This document shows positions 8,214 to 14,522 of a stretch of 17,016 nt of DNA, piece after piece. The position numbers and the translations under genes were made by a program. Where the stretch lies: NCBI GenBank assembly GCA_031554275.1, contig JAVBKB010000047.1, positions 1 to 17,016 on the forward strand, written 5' to 3'. The stretch comes from JAVBKB01 sp031554275 (GTDB taxonomy: Bacteria; Bacillota; Bacilli; JARBTR01). Positions within the stretch are counted from its first letter, which is position 1; every line of letters starts with the position of its first letter. The notes under the pieces were generated by a model, which was not told the DNA's origin, searched no databases, and saw nothing but the letters and a program-made list of their open reading frames with translations.

Positions 8214-8239
8214 CACTTTTTTAATAAATAATGCACTTT
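8193..8239 (-). promoter_or_regulatory. MraZ operator: AAAGTGG-type boxes in 10-bp phase
   Basis: On the minus strand, AAAGTGC (8233-8239), AAAGTGG (8213-8219), CTTGTGG (8203-8209) and AAAGTGG (8193-8199) start at exact multiples of 10 bp; the 8223 position lacks a recognisable box. Same-face repeats with 10-bp pitch are the hallmark of MraZ sites: TGGG repeats in E. coli, and AAAGTG-type boxes described in mollicutes. The boxes overlap the predicted promoter. Binding itself is inferred. Confidence 0.75.
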
Positions 8240-8284
8240 TTTAATAAAATGCGGCTAATTTATCCCCAATTTTGATTTTAGGCA

Positions 8285-8311
8285 GAAAAAAAGAGACACA
8301 TTTGTGCCTCT
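8285..8311 (-). terminator. Intrinsic terminator of dlt operon
   Basis: On the minus strand a GC-containing stem (AGAGGCACA pairing with TGTGTCTCT, one G-U pair, 8292-8311) is followed by a run of seven T (8286-8292). It lies about 75 bp past dltD and insulates the mraZ promoter from dlt transcription. Confidence 0.85.
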
Positions 8312-8358
8312 CACTTAATCCTAAATATTGGTGTTTTTCATAAAAAACTTTCTCTTTG

Positions 8359-8386
8359 ATGGTTCGAAGTATCCAATTCAAACCAT
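8359..8386 (-). repeat. Hairpin touching the dltD stop codon
   Basis: ATGGTTCGAA (8359-8368) pairs with TTCAAACCAT (8377-8386) with a single mismatch that becomes a U-G wobble in minus-strand RNA; the loop is 8 bases. The stem reaches the last base of the dltD stop and is followed 11 bases later by TTTTTT. It may be a first, weaker terminator or a 3'-end protective stem ahead of the strong one at 8285-8311. Confidence 0.5.
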
Positions 8387-9570
8387 TATTTTTCTCGTAT
8401 TTCTTTTCCAAGGAATTTCGAAATTGCTTGATCTACATAGACCCAACCAGTATTGTCAAGATGCAATGAATCAGTAAAGAAATACTTATCATATTCATGA
8501 CTACTCAGGTCAACAAACTCATAACCATACTCCGCAACAATATTCTTCACTCGGTCATAATGTTCGAACCTTTTTTCCTTAGAAAATCCTTGATAGTCAT
8601 AGGCATATCCATTCAAAGGTGTGGAGATAAGTAGCACTTCCACATTGTTTTCTTTCAAGAATTTCAGCATCATTTGAAAATCACCATACTCACTGGAATT
8701 CTTATAGTCTGTATCCTTCATGTAGTCTTTATGATCTTCAAAATAACCCTTTTTTTCTTGATATATCCCGTTATCCATATAGAAAGGATTATCGTTGGAA
8801 GTTTCCAAACCAATCTCATTTGATTGCTTTAACATTTCTTCAACAGTGATATTCTTATCAAATGGTGTGAATGTTCGTTTTGTGGATTCTGATAAATCTA
8901 CGGCTGAAGAAATAATATCAGCCTTATTGGCAAATTTCAAATAGGTTCTGGCAGCTCTAGAACAGAAAGCTTGTTTAATAGCACCTACGTCACTGGGATC
9001 AACGATTTCCTTCAGAAGAGTCGATAGTACATAATCGTCCTGAATGAATTTGTACTCCAACATTCTTTTGGCAGTAGCTTTTTTGATTTCTGGATCAATG
9101 TCAACAAAAATGAATTGATAAGCATTGATCTTGGAGTAGTTGTCAATATATCGATCCTCAGTCATACCTTCTGGACGAAACCAAGTCGGCGAAATAATGA
9201 AAACGATCTTCCGATCCTTGAGCACATCTTTAACAGAAACAAAATTCAAGAGATGTATCAGAGACTGTGTCCCACCAGTTCCAATTAGATATGGTGTGTA
9301 GCCATTATCTTCGTTCTTGAAAAAGTTAGTTGGATGAAACTCTCTAAATCTTGATAATTCCGAAGAGCCATAAATCGGGATATATTTCGAATCTGCCAAC
9401 ATTTTTCTCTGAGTTGCATGACCTTGGAACATCACTTCACTAAGATCACTGGCATTGCTTTTCAACTTTGCATCATTGATTAAGGGCATCAGCCAGGTGG
9501 AAGGAATGTTTAATAGGACTATAAACAAAACTATTGCTAGTATTAATGGACCAAACTTTGGTTTCTTCAT
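8386..9570 (-). CDS. dltD: D-alanyl-lipoteichoic acid biosynthesis protein DltD
   Basis: DltD acts outside the membrane in the last steps of moving D-alanine onto lipoteichoic acid. The 394 residues start with a signal-anchor helix (about 8-30), followed by an SGNH-hydrolase-like domain. The nucleophile motif YGSSEL (67-72) places the serine at about 70, and DSLHLD (367-372) supplies the Asp367/His370 pair. Length matches DltD of other Bacillota. ATG 9570 overlaps the dltC stop by four bases (ATGA), implying translational coupling. Last gene of dltXABCD, followed by two hairpins. The call is certain from motifs and context. Confidence 0.97.
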   Translation of the reverse strand: MKKPKFGPLILAIVLFIVLLNIPSTWLMPLINDAKLKSNASDLSEVMFQGHATQRKMLADSKYIPIYGSSELSRFREFHPTNFFKNEDNGYTPYLIGTGGTQSLIHLLNFVSVKDVLKDRKIVFIISPTWFRPEGMTEDRYIDNYSKINAYQFIFVDIDPEIKKATAKRMLEYKFIQDDYVLSTLLKEIVDPSDVGAIKQAFCSRAARTYLKFANKADIISSAVDLSESTKRTFTPFDKNITVEEMLKQSNEIGLETSNDNPFYMDNGIYQEKKGYFEDHKDYMKDTDYKNSSEYGDFQMMLKFLKENNVEVLLISTPLNGYAYDYQGFSKEKRFEHYDRVKNIVAEYGYEFVDLSSHEYDKYFFTDSLHLDNTGWVYVDQAISKFLGKEIREK

Positions 9571-9794
9571 TGCGCTACTTTAACACTTTCTATTATCATT
9601 CTTGGAGTTGCCCACAAATCACGATCAAACTCTGAAATCGGCACTTCTATCCCCATTTGTTCAAGTTCTAGTAGAAGATTAACGATTCCAAAAGAATCAA
9701 TAAGTCCTTCATCAAATAATCTGACATCTAGATTTTCTCTTGGTTCATCGCAACCGCTTAATTCACATAATAGGTCTAATATTCTCTCTTCCAT
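9567..9794 (-). CDS. dltC: D-alanyl carrier protein DltC
   Basis: DltC is the acyl-carrier-like protein that holds activated D-alanine as a thioester on a phosphopantetheine arm after loading by DltA, and presents it to DltB. It has 75 residues with the attachment serine at S34 in LIDSFG and the family segment SEFDRDLWATP near residues 53-63. The open frame continues upstream to 9824, but ATG 9794 is preferred: GGGGAGAGG lies 6-8 bases upstream and the N-terminus MEERILDLL fits the 76-80 residue family. It begins 39 bases after dltB and overlaps dltD by four bases. Confidence 0.96.
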   Translation of the reverse strand: MEERILDLLCELSGCDEPRENLDVRLFDEGLIDSFGIVNLLLELEQMGIEVPISEFDRDLWATPRMIIESVKVAQ

Positions 9795-9833
9795 ATTGTT
9801 ACCTCTCCCCTTGTTTTTTATCAAAAATATTTA

Positions 9834-11057
9834 TTAAAAAATATGTTTTATCCAATGTATCAAAGGTTCATTTAACCTACCTGAGAATAACAGGAAGCCG
9901 AAGCAGATGAACTGGAATGTAATCACTATTGCTACGACATCTAAAACTTTGTTTTTCGGTACCCATTTTTTCTTTTTGTTCATTCGATCTAACCAATCAT
10001 AGGCAATAATCAAAATCGCATGATAGAGACCATAAGTAATGTAGTACCATGTAATCCCATGCCATAACCCCATTAATAAGAATAAGGATAGGTAGCTAAC
10101 TGCTGCTATGGCATAGCGATTTTTGATTAGTTTCTTTTTGGTAATAAAAAATGTCATGCGCATAAATACAAAGTCCCGGAACCAGAATGACAATGTGATA
10201 TGCCAACGATTCCAAAAGTCCTTAATGTTCTTACTGAGAAATGGTTTATTAAAGTTATCTGGTGTATTTACACCAAAGAACTTACTGACACCAATTGCAA
10301 ATTGGCTATAACCTGCAAAGTCAAAGAACAAGTATAAACTATAAACATACATATAACTGAGAATACTTTTAAATGAGTTGACTTCTGTTAGTTCTGACGA
10401 GCTTAGGCATTTATACAGAAAATAAGCGATAATAAACTTATAAAGAAATCCCCAGAAAATCCGTTCAATTCCCTGAAGGACTAAATTGCTATACTCCCCT
10501 TTTTCAAAAGTTGTTTTTTCTAAATCTTTTTCAAACCGTCGATAACGATCGATTGGTCCTGAAGAAAAAGCTGGGAAAAACAAGACAAATCGTAAGACTT
10601 TATAGAGACTAAGTTCTTTAATCAACCCATCTCGGATTTCAATGACTAATTGAATCACTTTAAAGCTGATATACGAAACACCCAGAAATCCAATAATCTC
10701 TTTCAATTGTAAAGGGTTACTCTGGGTAAACCAGTGTATTTTGTCGTGAAACAATGGTGCGATCTTCACTGCAGCTATTGGCACGATTGCTAGAATAATA
10801 GCAATGTAGAATACTTTAGTTTCATTCTTTTTCTGACGATAACGTACATAAGAAAGTACTAAGCATAATTGCCAAAGTAGATACACCATGAAGAAGACAA
10901 ACTGATTCAGCTGACTGTAGAAAATTGTTAGTACACCAATGATACTAACAGCTGTATTCAAAAGTATCGAGCGTTTGCCCAACAGTCCAAGAACAATTGT
11001 TGGCAAAAGTAACATTACTAAAAACAAAAAATACATTAAATGTGAATATGGAATCAT
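9834..11057 (-). CDS. dltB: D-alanyl transfer protein DltB (MBOAT)
   Basis: DltB is a polytopic membrane O-acyltransferase that carries D-alanine from DltC across the membrane for teichoic acid modification. The 407-residue protein has about a dozen hydrophobic segments and the MBOAT core. NRWHITLSFWFRDF at about 283-296 contains H286, and LLMGLWHGITWYY at about 327-339 contains the catalytic-type H333. FPAFSSGPIDRY (161-172) is another family hallmark. ATG 11057 overlaps the dltA TGA by four bases. The 3' end is followed by 39 bp before dltC. No unusual feature seen. Confidence 0.97.
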   Translation of the reverse strand: MIPYSHLMYFLFLVMLLLPTIVLGLLGKRSILLNTAVSIIGVLTIFYSQLNQFVFFMVYLLWQLCLVLSYVRYRQKKNETKVFYIAIILAIVPIAAVKIAPLFHDKIHWFTQSNPLQLKEIIGFLGVSYISFKVIQLVIEIRDGLIKELSLYKVLRFVLFFPAFSSGPIDRYRRFEKDLEKTTFEKGEYSNLVLQGIERIFWGFLYKFIIAYFLYKCLSSSELTEVNSFKSILSYMYVYSLYLFFDFAGYSQFAIGVSKFFGVNTPDNFNKPFLSKNIKDFWNRWHITLSFWFRDFVFMRMTFFITKKKLIKNRYAIAAVSYLSLFLLMGLWHGITWYYITYGLYHAILIIAYDWLDRMNKKKKWVPKNKVLDVVAIVITFQFICFGFLLFSGRLNEPLIHWIKHIF

Positions 11058-12544
11058 TGTTGTACCTCTGTAGCAATCTGTTTGCGATCAACCTTACCGT
11101 TATTTGTCATAGAAAGCTGCTCTCTGTAAACAAACTGCCTTGGAATCATATAAGCAGGCATATAATTTGCTAACTGTTTCTTTATATGTGAAGTTAATTG
11201 GAATTCCTTTTCGAATTGATGTTCACCAACTACAGTGACTGCCGTTAGAAATTGACAAACATTCTCTTTCATAATTGGCACAACAACAACATTTTGAATT
11301 AGATCAATCTTCTTTAGACTAGCTTCAATGTCTTCCAGCTCCATGCGGTAACCATGTAACTTAATTTGGAAGTCTAGTCGGCCATGATAGAATAGCAGTC
11401 CCTCTTTCGAAGTTCCTTTATCCCCTGTCCGATAAGCCCTTTTGCCCTCAATTTCATAGAAAACAGCTTCCGTTTTGTCTTGATCATTGAAATACCCTTT
11501 ACTTACGCTATTGCCAACTATCACGATTTCGCCAGTCTCTGCTTCCTTCCCATTCTCATCTAGAATCAAAATTCTGCAATCTTTCTTGCAATATCCAATA
11601 GGCAAGACTTCATATGTGCTTAGAACATGATCATCAATGTCAATGCCAGTAACAGCTACTGTCGCTTCGGTTGGACCAAAAGTATTGATCACCTTTGCCT
11701 TTGGAAATCGCTCTCTTAAAGCAACAGCGGTTTGGTGTGGCAAAGTTTCACCACAGAACAAGAATGTTTCCATTTCAGGTAACATATTTTCATTTAATTC
11801 CTTGTTCAATAAAACCATTTCCATGAATGACGGGGTTGAAACCCAAACATTGAGCTTCCCTTTTGCCAAATATGGATACAGATCTTTAGGATTTGCGATC
11901 AAATCTTTATCCACTGCATAGATAGTTCCACCCACAGCAAGTGATGGATATAAATCCATGACAGATAAATCAAATGAAAATGGTGCTTGGTTCAAGAACA
12001 CTTGCTCAGGCTTAAGCAAGTAGTCCGTCACCATCCAATTTACAAAACTATCTAAATTATCAGCAGTAACCTGTACACCCTTTGGCATACCTGTACTACC
12101 TGACGTGAAAATGATATAAAAAACATCATCGCCTGAAACACATTGCAATTCTGCTAATGATGATGAATTCGCTGCAATTTGTTTCATTTCTTCGAAATCA
12201 ACTTGTTGAATCTCCACCTCATTTAGCTCAGTCGAGCAAAATAACAGCTTCGTTTCAGACTTTGTAAGGATTTGCTTCACTCGTTCAATAGGTGTGGATT
12301 CATCTATTGGTACGTAAGCTCTTCCAGAGAGTACACAAGCCATGAAACAAACTAACATCTCTGGTTGCATATGACCATAAACAGCTACTGGGATTTCCTT
12401 CGAATGATTCTCTATTAACCAGCTTGCTAAATGCCTAGCTTGATTAACTAGCTCCTTATATGTGAGCTGGCCACTTCTCGATACAAACGCCAGCCTATCC
12501 GGATATTTCGATGCATTTTCAATAATACTCGCTAATACGTTCAT
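11054..12544 (-). CDS. dltA: D-alanine--D-alanyl carrier protein ligase DltA
   Basis: DltA adenylates D-alanine with ATP and transfers it to the DltC phosphopantetheine. The 496-residue cytosolic protein is a standard adenylate-forming enzyme: phosphate loop FTSGSTGMPKG (about 146-156), FLFCGETLP with the cysteine characteristic of DltA, NTFGPTEATVA, the hinge region YRTGD followed by GRLDFQIKLHGYRMELE, and the C-terminal lysine region NNGKVDRKQI. ATG 12544 has GAGGAG upstream. It starts 22 bp after dltX and overlaps dltB by four bases. Firm assignment. Confidence 0.98.
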   Translation of the reverse strand: MNVLASIIENASKYPDRLAFVSRSGQLTYKELVNQARHLASWLIENHSKEIPVAVYGHMQPEMLVCFMACVLSGRAYVPIDESTPIERVKQILTKSETKLLFCSTELNEVEIQQVDFEEMKQIAANSSSLAELQCVSGDDVFYIIFTSGSTGMPKGVQVTADNLDSFVNWMVTDYLLKPEQVFLNQAPFSFDLSVMDLYPSLAVGGTIYAVDKDLIANPKDLYPYLAKGKLNVWVSTPSFMEMVLLNKELNENMLPEMETFLFCGETLPHQTAVALRERFPKAKVINTFGPTEATVAVTGIDIDDHVLSTYEVLPIGYCKKDCRILILDENGKEAETGEIVIVGNSVSKGYFNDQDKTEAVFYEIEGKRAYRTGDKGTSKEGLLFYHGRLDFQIKLHGYRMELEDIEASLKKIDLIQNVVVVPIMKENVCQFLTAVTVVGEHQFEKEFQLTSHIKKQLANYMPAYMIPRQFVYREQLSMTNNGKVDRKQIATEVQQ

Positions 12545-12566
12545 ATAGGCTCCTCATTCTTCATTT

Positions 12567-12713
12567 TTAAAACTCATTGTAAACGAATGGTGTGGATACA
12601 TCAGTGTTATAAACATATATCCAAAACAACAGAACGATAATAACAAAATAAAATACCGTTTTCGATACCCATTGCATGATTGGCTTTTCCCAAATATCCT
12701 TCAATTTTTGCAT
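12567..12713 (-). CDS. dltX: DltX, small membrane protein of the dlt operon
   Basis: A 48-codon gene beginning MQKLKDIWEKP, with one hydrophobic helix (about 18-35, rich in V, I, F, L) and ending in FVYNEF. A terminal F-[IV]-Y-N-E-F is the signature of DltX, the short protein encoded upstream of dltA in most Bacillota dlt operons. It is thought to act with DltB/DltD in D-alanine transfer, its C-terminal peptide being the functional part. AGGGTGAG precedes ATG 12713. It is first in the operon, about 120 bp after the predicted promoter, and 22 bp before dltA. It is easily missed because of its size. Confidence 0.93.
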   Translation of the reverse strand: MQKLKDIWEKPIMQWVSKTVFYFVIIVLLFWIYVYNTDVSTPFVYNEF

Positions 12714-12810
12714 ACACTCACCCTATCTGACGAAACAAAAAAAGTTTGTCTCATTGTCATATGAATAGTTCTTACACTAATCAAACATCATCAAAAGTAT
12801 ATCCGCTGAC

Positions 12811-12827
12811 AAAGTTTGATAAACTTT
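12811..12827. promoter_or_regulatory. Operator-like palindrome downstream of dlt promoter
   Basis: AAAGTTT-GAT-AAACTTT is a perfect 7-bp inverted repeat with a 3-bp centre, about 9 bp downstream of the dlt -10, right at the expected transcript start. A half site AAAGTTTG recurs 70 bp further into the leader (12741-12748). This looks like a repressor site, but the regulator is unknown; the motif does not match any dlt regulator site I can name. Confidence 0.5.
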
Positions 12828-12836
12828 TGCATGTAC

Positions 12837-12866
12837 ATTATATAATTAATAAATTAAATTTTTCAA
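12837..12866 (-). promoter_or_regulatory. Promoter of dltXABCD operon
   Basis: On the minus strand, TTGAAA (12861-12866, 5 of 6) and a perfect TATAAT (12837-12842) are 18 bases apart with a very AT-rich spacer. This is a strong sigma-A-type promoter. The palindrome ATGTACAT overlaps the end of the -10, and the 17-bp dyad at 12811-12827 lies just after the start site, suggesting repression. Confidence 0.75.
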
Positions 12867-13069
12867 TAACTATCTGATTAACCTTGTGAACTATTTCGAG
12901 CTCAAACTCGTATTTGTTATCTTTTCCGATCAATTCAAGCTTAATTCAACACAAAATTTTGCGAAGTCGCTGTTTTTCTTTGTGGTAAAACAATTTCCGC
13001 ATTAGTCCCTCATTATAGACTAATTCTACAGAACAAATGAAGTGATTCGGGGATTTTCCATCAAAAAGC
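12867..13069. other. Intergenic region upstream of the dlt promoter, no gene seen
   Basis: AT-rich spacer between the dlt promoter and the 34-bp repeat array. The only structure noticed is a 7-bp inverted repeat ATTAGTC/GACTAAT (13001-13007 and 13018-13024), with a TATAAT-like box on the minus strand inside it. An 18-codon minus-strand frame was considered and rejected. No protein or RNA gene is supported. Confidence 0.5.
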
Positions 13070-13200
13070 AACACTGAGTTGAATCTATTTCCAATTCAAT
13101 ACAACACTGAGATGAATTGATTTCCCAATTCAATACAATACTGAGATGAATCTATTTCCCAATTCAATACAATACTGAGATGAATCTATTTCCTACTTCA
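13070..13200. repeat. Tandem repeat array, 34-bp unit, about 3.9 copies
   Basis: Units start at 13070, 13103, 13137 and 13171 (periods 33, 34, 34). Each begins AAYACTGAGATGAATC, or a variant, followed by TATTTCCCAATTCAATAC; the first unit lacks one C, and the last breaks down after TATTTCC. Units 2 and 3 differ by few bases. Within a unit GAAT(TG) and (CA)ATTC can pair; in unit 2 the pairing TGAATTG/CAATTCA is perfect. There are no unique spacers, so it is not CRISPR. It lies just beyond the CBS-gene terminator and upstream of the dlt promoter. Function unknown. Confidence 0.9.
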
Positions 13201-13248
13201 AAAACAAAAAGGATGAATAATCAACTCCGATTGGAGCGATTACCATCC
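13200..13248 (-). terminator. Intrinsic terminator of the CBS-protein gene
   Basis: On the minus strand three stacked stems, GGATG/CATCC, TAATC/GATTA and CTCC/GGAG (13211-13248), separated by small internal loops, are followed by TTTTTGTTTTTG (13199-13210). It lies 50 bp past the CBS gene stop and directly abuts the tandem repeat array. Confidence 0.8.
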
Positions 13249-13298
13249 ATAATGAGGAATGCTTTTTTAAAGCGATTGCTCGATCTGAAAAAAATTTT

Positions 13299-13709
13299 TT
13301 ATTCCGAAATATCCGTTAGAGCAGACCCAGCTAGTTCGTCTGTACTTGTGTTGACTGCTAAGTCTCCAAGTGAAATCATTCCAACCAGTTTTTTATTTTC
13401 AACAACGGGCAAACGGCGAATTTGATGCTTTGCCATTAGGTCTGCTGCTTCCTGACAACTCATATCAGGGGTTGCTGTAATCAGATTTCTGTTCATCACA
13501 TTAGTAACTGTGGTTGATCCTGGTTTTTTCATGGCAGTTCCACTTATCACTAAATCGCGATCTGTAATAACCCCTAGGACTTCACCTTTATCAACAATGG
13601 GCACAATTCCAACGTTTTCTTTTTTCATTTTCACTGAAACTTCATAGATATTATCGTCAGGCGTACAATATTCCACATCTGTAGACATTACATCTTTTAC
13701 ATTTGGCAT
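13299..13709 (-). CDS. Tandem CBS-domain protein
   Basis: A 136-residue cytosolic protein made of two CBS domains and little else. CBS1 runs about 1-60 (VKDVMSTDVEYCTPDDNIYE, then GVITDRDLVI) and CBS2 about 68-125 (VTNVMNRNLITATPDMS, then IRRLPVVENKKLVGMISLGDL). Such pairs form a Bateman module that usually binds adenine nucleotides; free-standing forms such as B. subtilis YhcV have no settled function. It ends with a short acidic tail. ATG 13709 is used; the ribosome-binding site AAAGGA lies about 10 bases upstream, inside a hairpin (13715-13746) that could hide it. It follows the YdjO-like gene by 48 bp in the same direction and has its own terminator, so the two may be co-transcribed. Confidence 0.9.
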   Translation of the reverse strand: MPNVKDVMSTDVEYCTPDDNIYEVSVKMKKENVGIVPIVDKGEVLGVITDRDLVISGTAMKKPGSTTVTNVMNRNLITATPDMSCQEAADLMAKHQIRRLPVVENKKLVGMISLGDLAVNTSTDELAGSALTDISE

Positions 13710-13714
13710 TTTTC

Positions 13715-13746
13715 ATAATCCTTTCTGTTAATTGATACAGGATTAT
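13715..13746 (-). promoter_or_regulatory. Hairpin that pairs with the CBS-gene ribosome-binding site
   Basis: ATAATCCT (13715-13722) and AGGATTAT (13739-13746) are exact reverse complements, with an inner CTGT/ACAG. In minus-strand RNA the 3' arm AGGATTAT carries the Shine-Dalgarno AAAGGA of the CBS gene, so the ribosome site would be sequestered. Read on the plus strand, the same hairpin is followed by seven T, so it could also act as a plus-strand terminator. Confidence 0.5.
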
Positions 13747-13757
13747 TTTTTTCTTAA

Positions 13758-13976
13758 TTAGCTAATATTATTCATTTCCGCCCCTGGTTTTAAAGGATTT
13801 TCTACAGCGGGTAACAACCTGGTACTTTGAACCATGTCACTTTTACAAACAGGACAAGATGGTGTTTCAGCATTTTTAAAATTATCACGAACCCAAGTAA
13901 TGCATGAATCTGAAGAACAATCCCAAACAACTGTTTCAACTGGTATAACTTCCTCAACAACTTTGCGATGAAACAT
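13758..13976 (-). CDS. ydjO: YdjO-like cold-inducible zinc-ribbon protein
   Basis: A 72-residue protein with a probable zinc ribbon: C20 and C25 (WDCSSDSCITW) and C41 and C44 (PSCPVCKSDM), spacing CX4C-X15-CX2C. The motif [TS]WVRDNF between the cysteine pairs, and TPSCPVC, are typical of the YdjO family, named in B. subtilis as cold-inducible, with unknown mechanism; the zinc site suggests nucleic-acid or protein binding. ATG 13976 has a perfect AAGGAGG 9 bases upstream. It is followed by the CBS gene. A DNA fragment similar to its middle part lies directly upstream (13991-14029). The symbol is by family resemblance only. Confidence 0.8.
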   Translation of the reverse strand: MFHRKVVEEVIPVETVVWDCSSDSCITWVRDNFKNAETPSCPVCKSDMVQSTRLLPAVENPLKPGAEMNNIS

Positions 13977-13990
13977 ATAATTTTTCCTCC

Positions 13991-14029
13991 TTAGTAAATA
14001 GTGAGTTCATCACGAACCCAATCAATGCT
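13991..14029 (-). pseudogene. Possible relic of a second ydjO copy
   Basis: The minus strand reads SIDWVRDELTIY and then stop, resembling CITWVRDNF of the intact neighbour. The DNA shares an exact 13-mer (14009-14021 with 13884-13896) and about 20 of 25 bases around it. An in-frame stop occurs about 15 bases before the similar part and the cysteines are lost. It ends right at the ribosome-binding site of the intact gene. The match is short, so chance or a shared structural constraint cannot be excluded. Confidence 0.3.
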
Positions 14030-14286
14030 TAACTTATCCTACTCTGACGTTTCTGAGGGCAGACCACATATAAGCATGTAATTCTCGTTTCGATCTAACT
14101 GAGGTTAGTGCTGACTACTATACAAATGCGGCAGAGATGCGACTTTGTAAAAGCGGAAAGAAACTCCTGTGACTAAATGTTATCAAGGTTCGCGTTCTGC
14201 TACAAAATTATTGCCCAAGAATCGTTCCCGATAAACAGACAAAATTATTGTTGAGCTAACCAAATTACTGTGTCTATCCTATCTAA

Positions 14287-14340
14287 TGAGATGAATTCCC
14301 CAATCGACAAATCCCAAAGCTGAGATGGATCATCTTTTGA
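14287..14340. repeat. Degenerate second copy of the 34-bp repeat
   Basis: TGAGATGAATT (14287-14297), followed by CCCAAT, and TGAGATGGATC (14321-14331) start exactly 34 bp apart, the period of the array at 13070-13200; the 11-base head is identical to unit 2 of that array. The rest of the unit has diverged. Together the two sites flank the CBS/ydjO gene pair. Confidence 0.5.
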
Positions 14341-14375
14341 AAAGCGAATGAAAGCACACCCTTACCAATAATTCC

Positions 14376-14422
14376 AAGCAAAAAGATGAAAAATCACCAC
14401 TAAAGCGGAAATTTTTCATCTT
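14376..14422 (-). terminator. Intrinsic terminator of the coat-gene operon
   Basis: A 12-bp perfect stem, AAGATGAAAAAT (14383-14394) with ATTTTTCATCTT (14411-14422), encloses a smaller CCGC/GTGG stem capped by TTTA. On the minus strand the outer stem runs into CTTTTTGC. It lies about 110 bp past the cotX-like stop. The stem is AU-rich on the outside, so strength is uncertain. Confidence 0.65.
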
Positions 14423-14491
14423 ATCAAAGTTTAAACTTGCGATAGCCCACTTCAGTAACTTAACTATTCAGCAAATACATGCTTATAATTC

Positions 14492-14522
14492 ACTCAAAAT
14501 AACTTTATAATCATTTTTGAGT
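14492..14522. repeat. 8-bp inverted repeat after the cotX-like stop
   Basis: ACTCAAAA (14492-14499) and TTTTGAGT (14515-14522) are exact complements with a 15-base, AT-only-rich loop, 12 bp beyond the minus-strand stop codon. No T tail on the minus strand, so more likely a 3'-end stem than a terminator. Confidence 0.45.

Noticed and set aside
12946..13002. Minus-strand 18-codon frame (begins MRKLFYHKEKQ) with GAGGG just upstream and a TATAAT-like box close by
   Set aside because: Too short, no recognisable family, and the box is so near the ribosome-binding site that it could not serve as its promoter. Base composition is ordinary intergenic.
13070..13200. CRISPR array
   Set aside because: Units are contiguous with no unique spacers between them and no cas genes nearby; it is a plain tandem repeat.
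13180..13425. Plus-strand open frame of about 81 codons over the repeat end and CBS gene
   Set aside because: It runs antisense through the CBS gene and its terminator, has no ribosome-binding site and no family resemblance.
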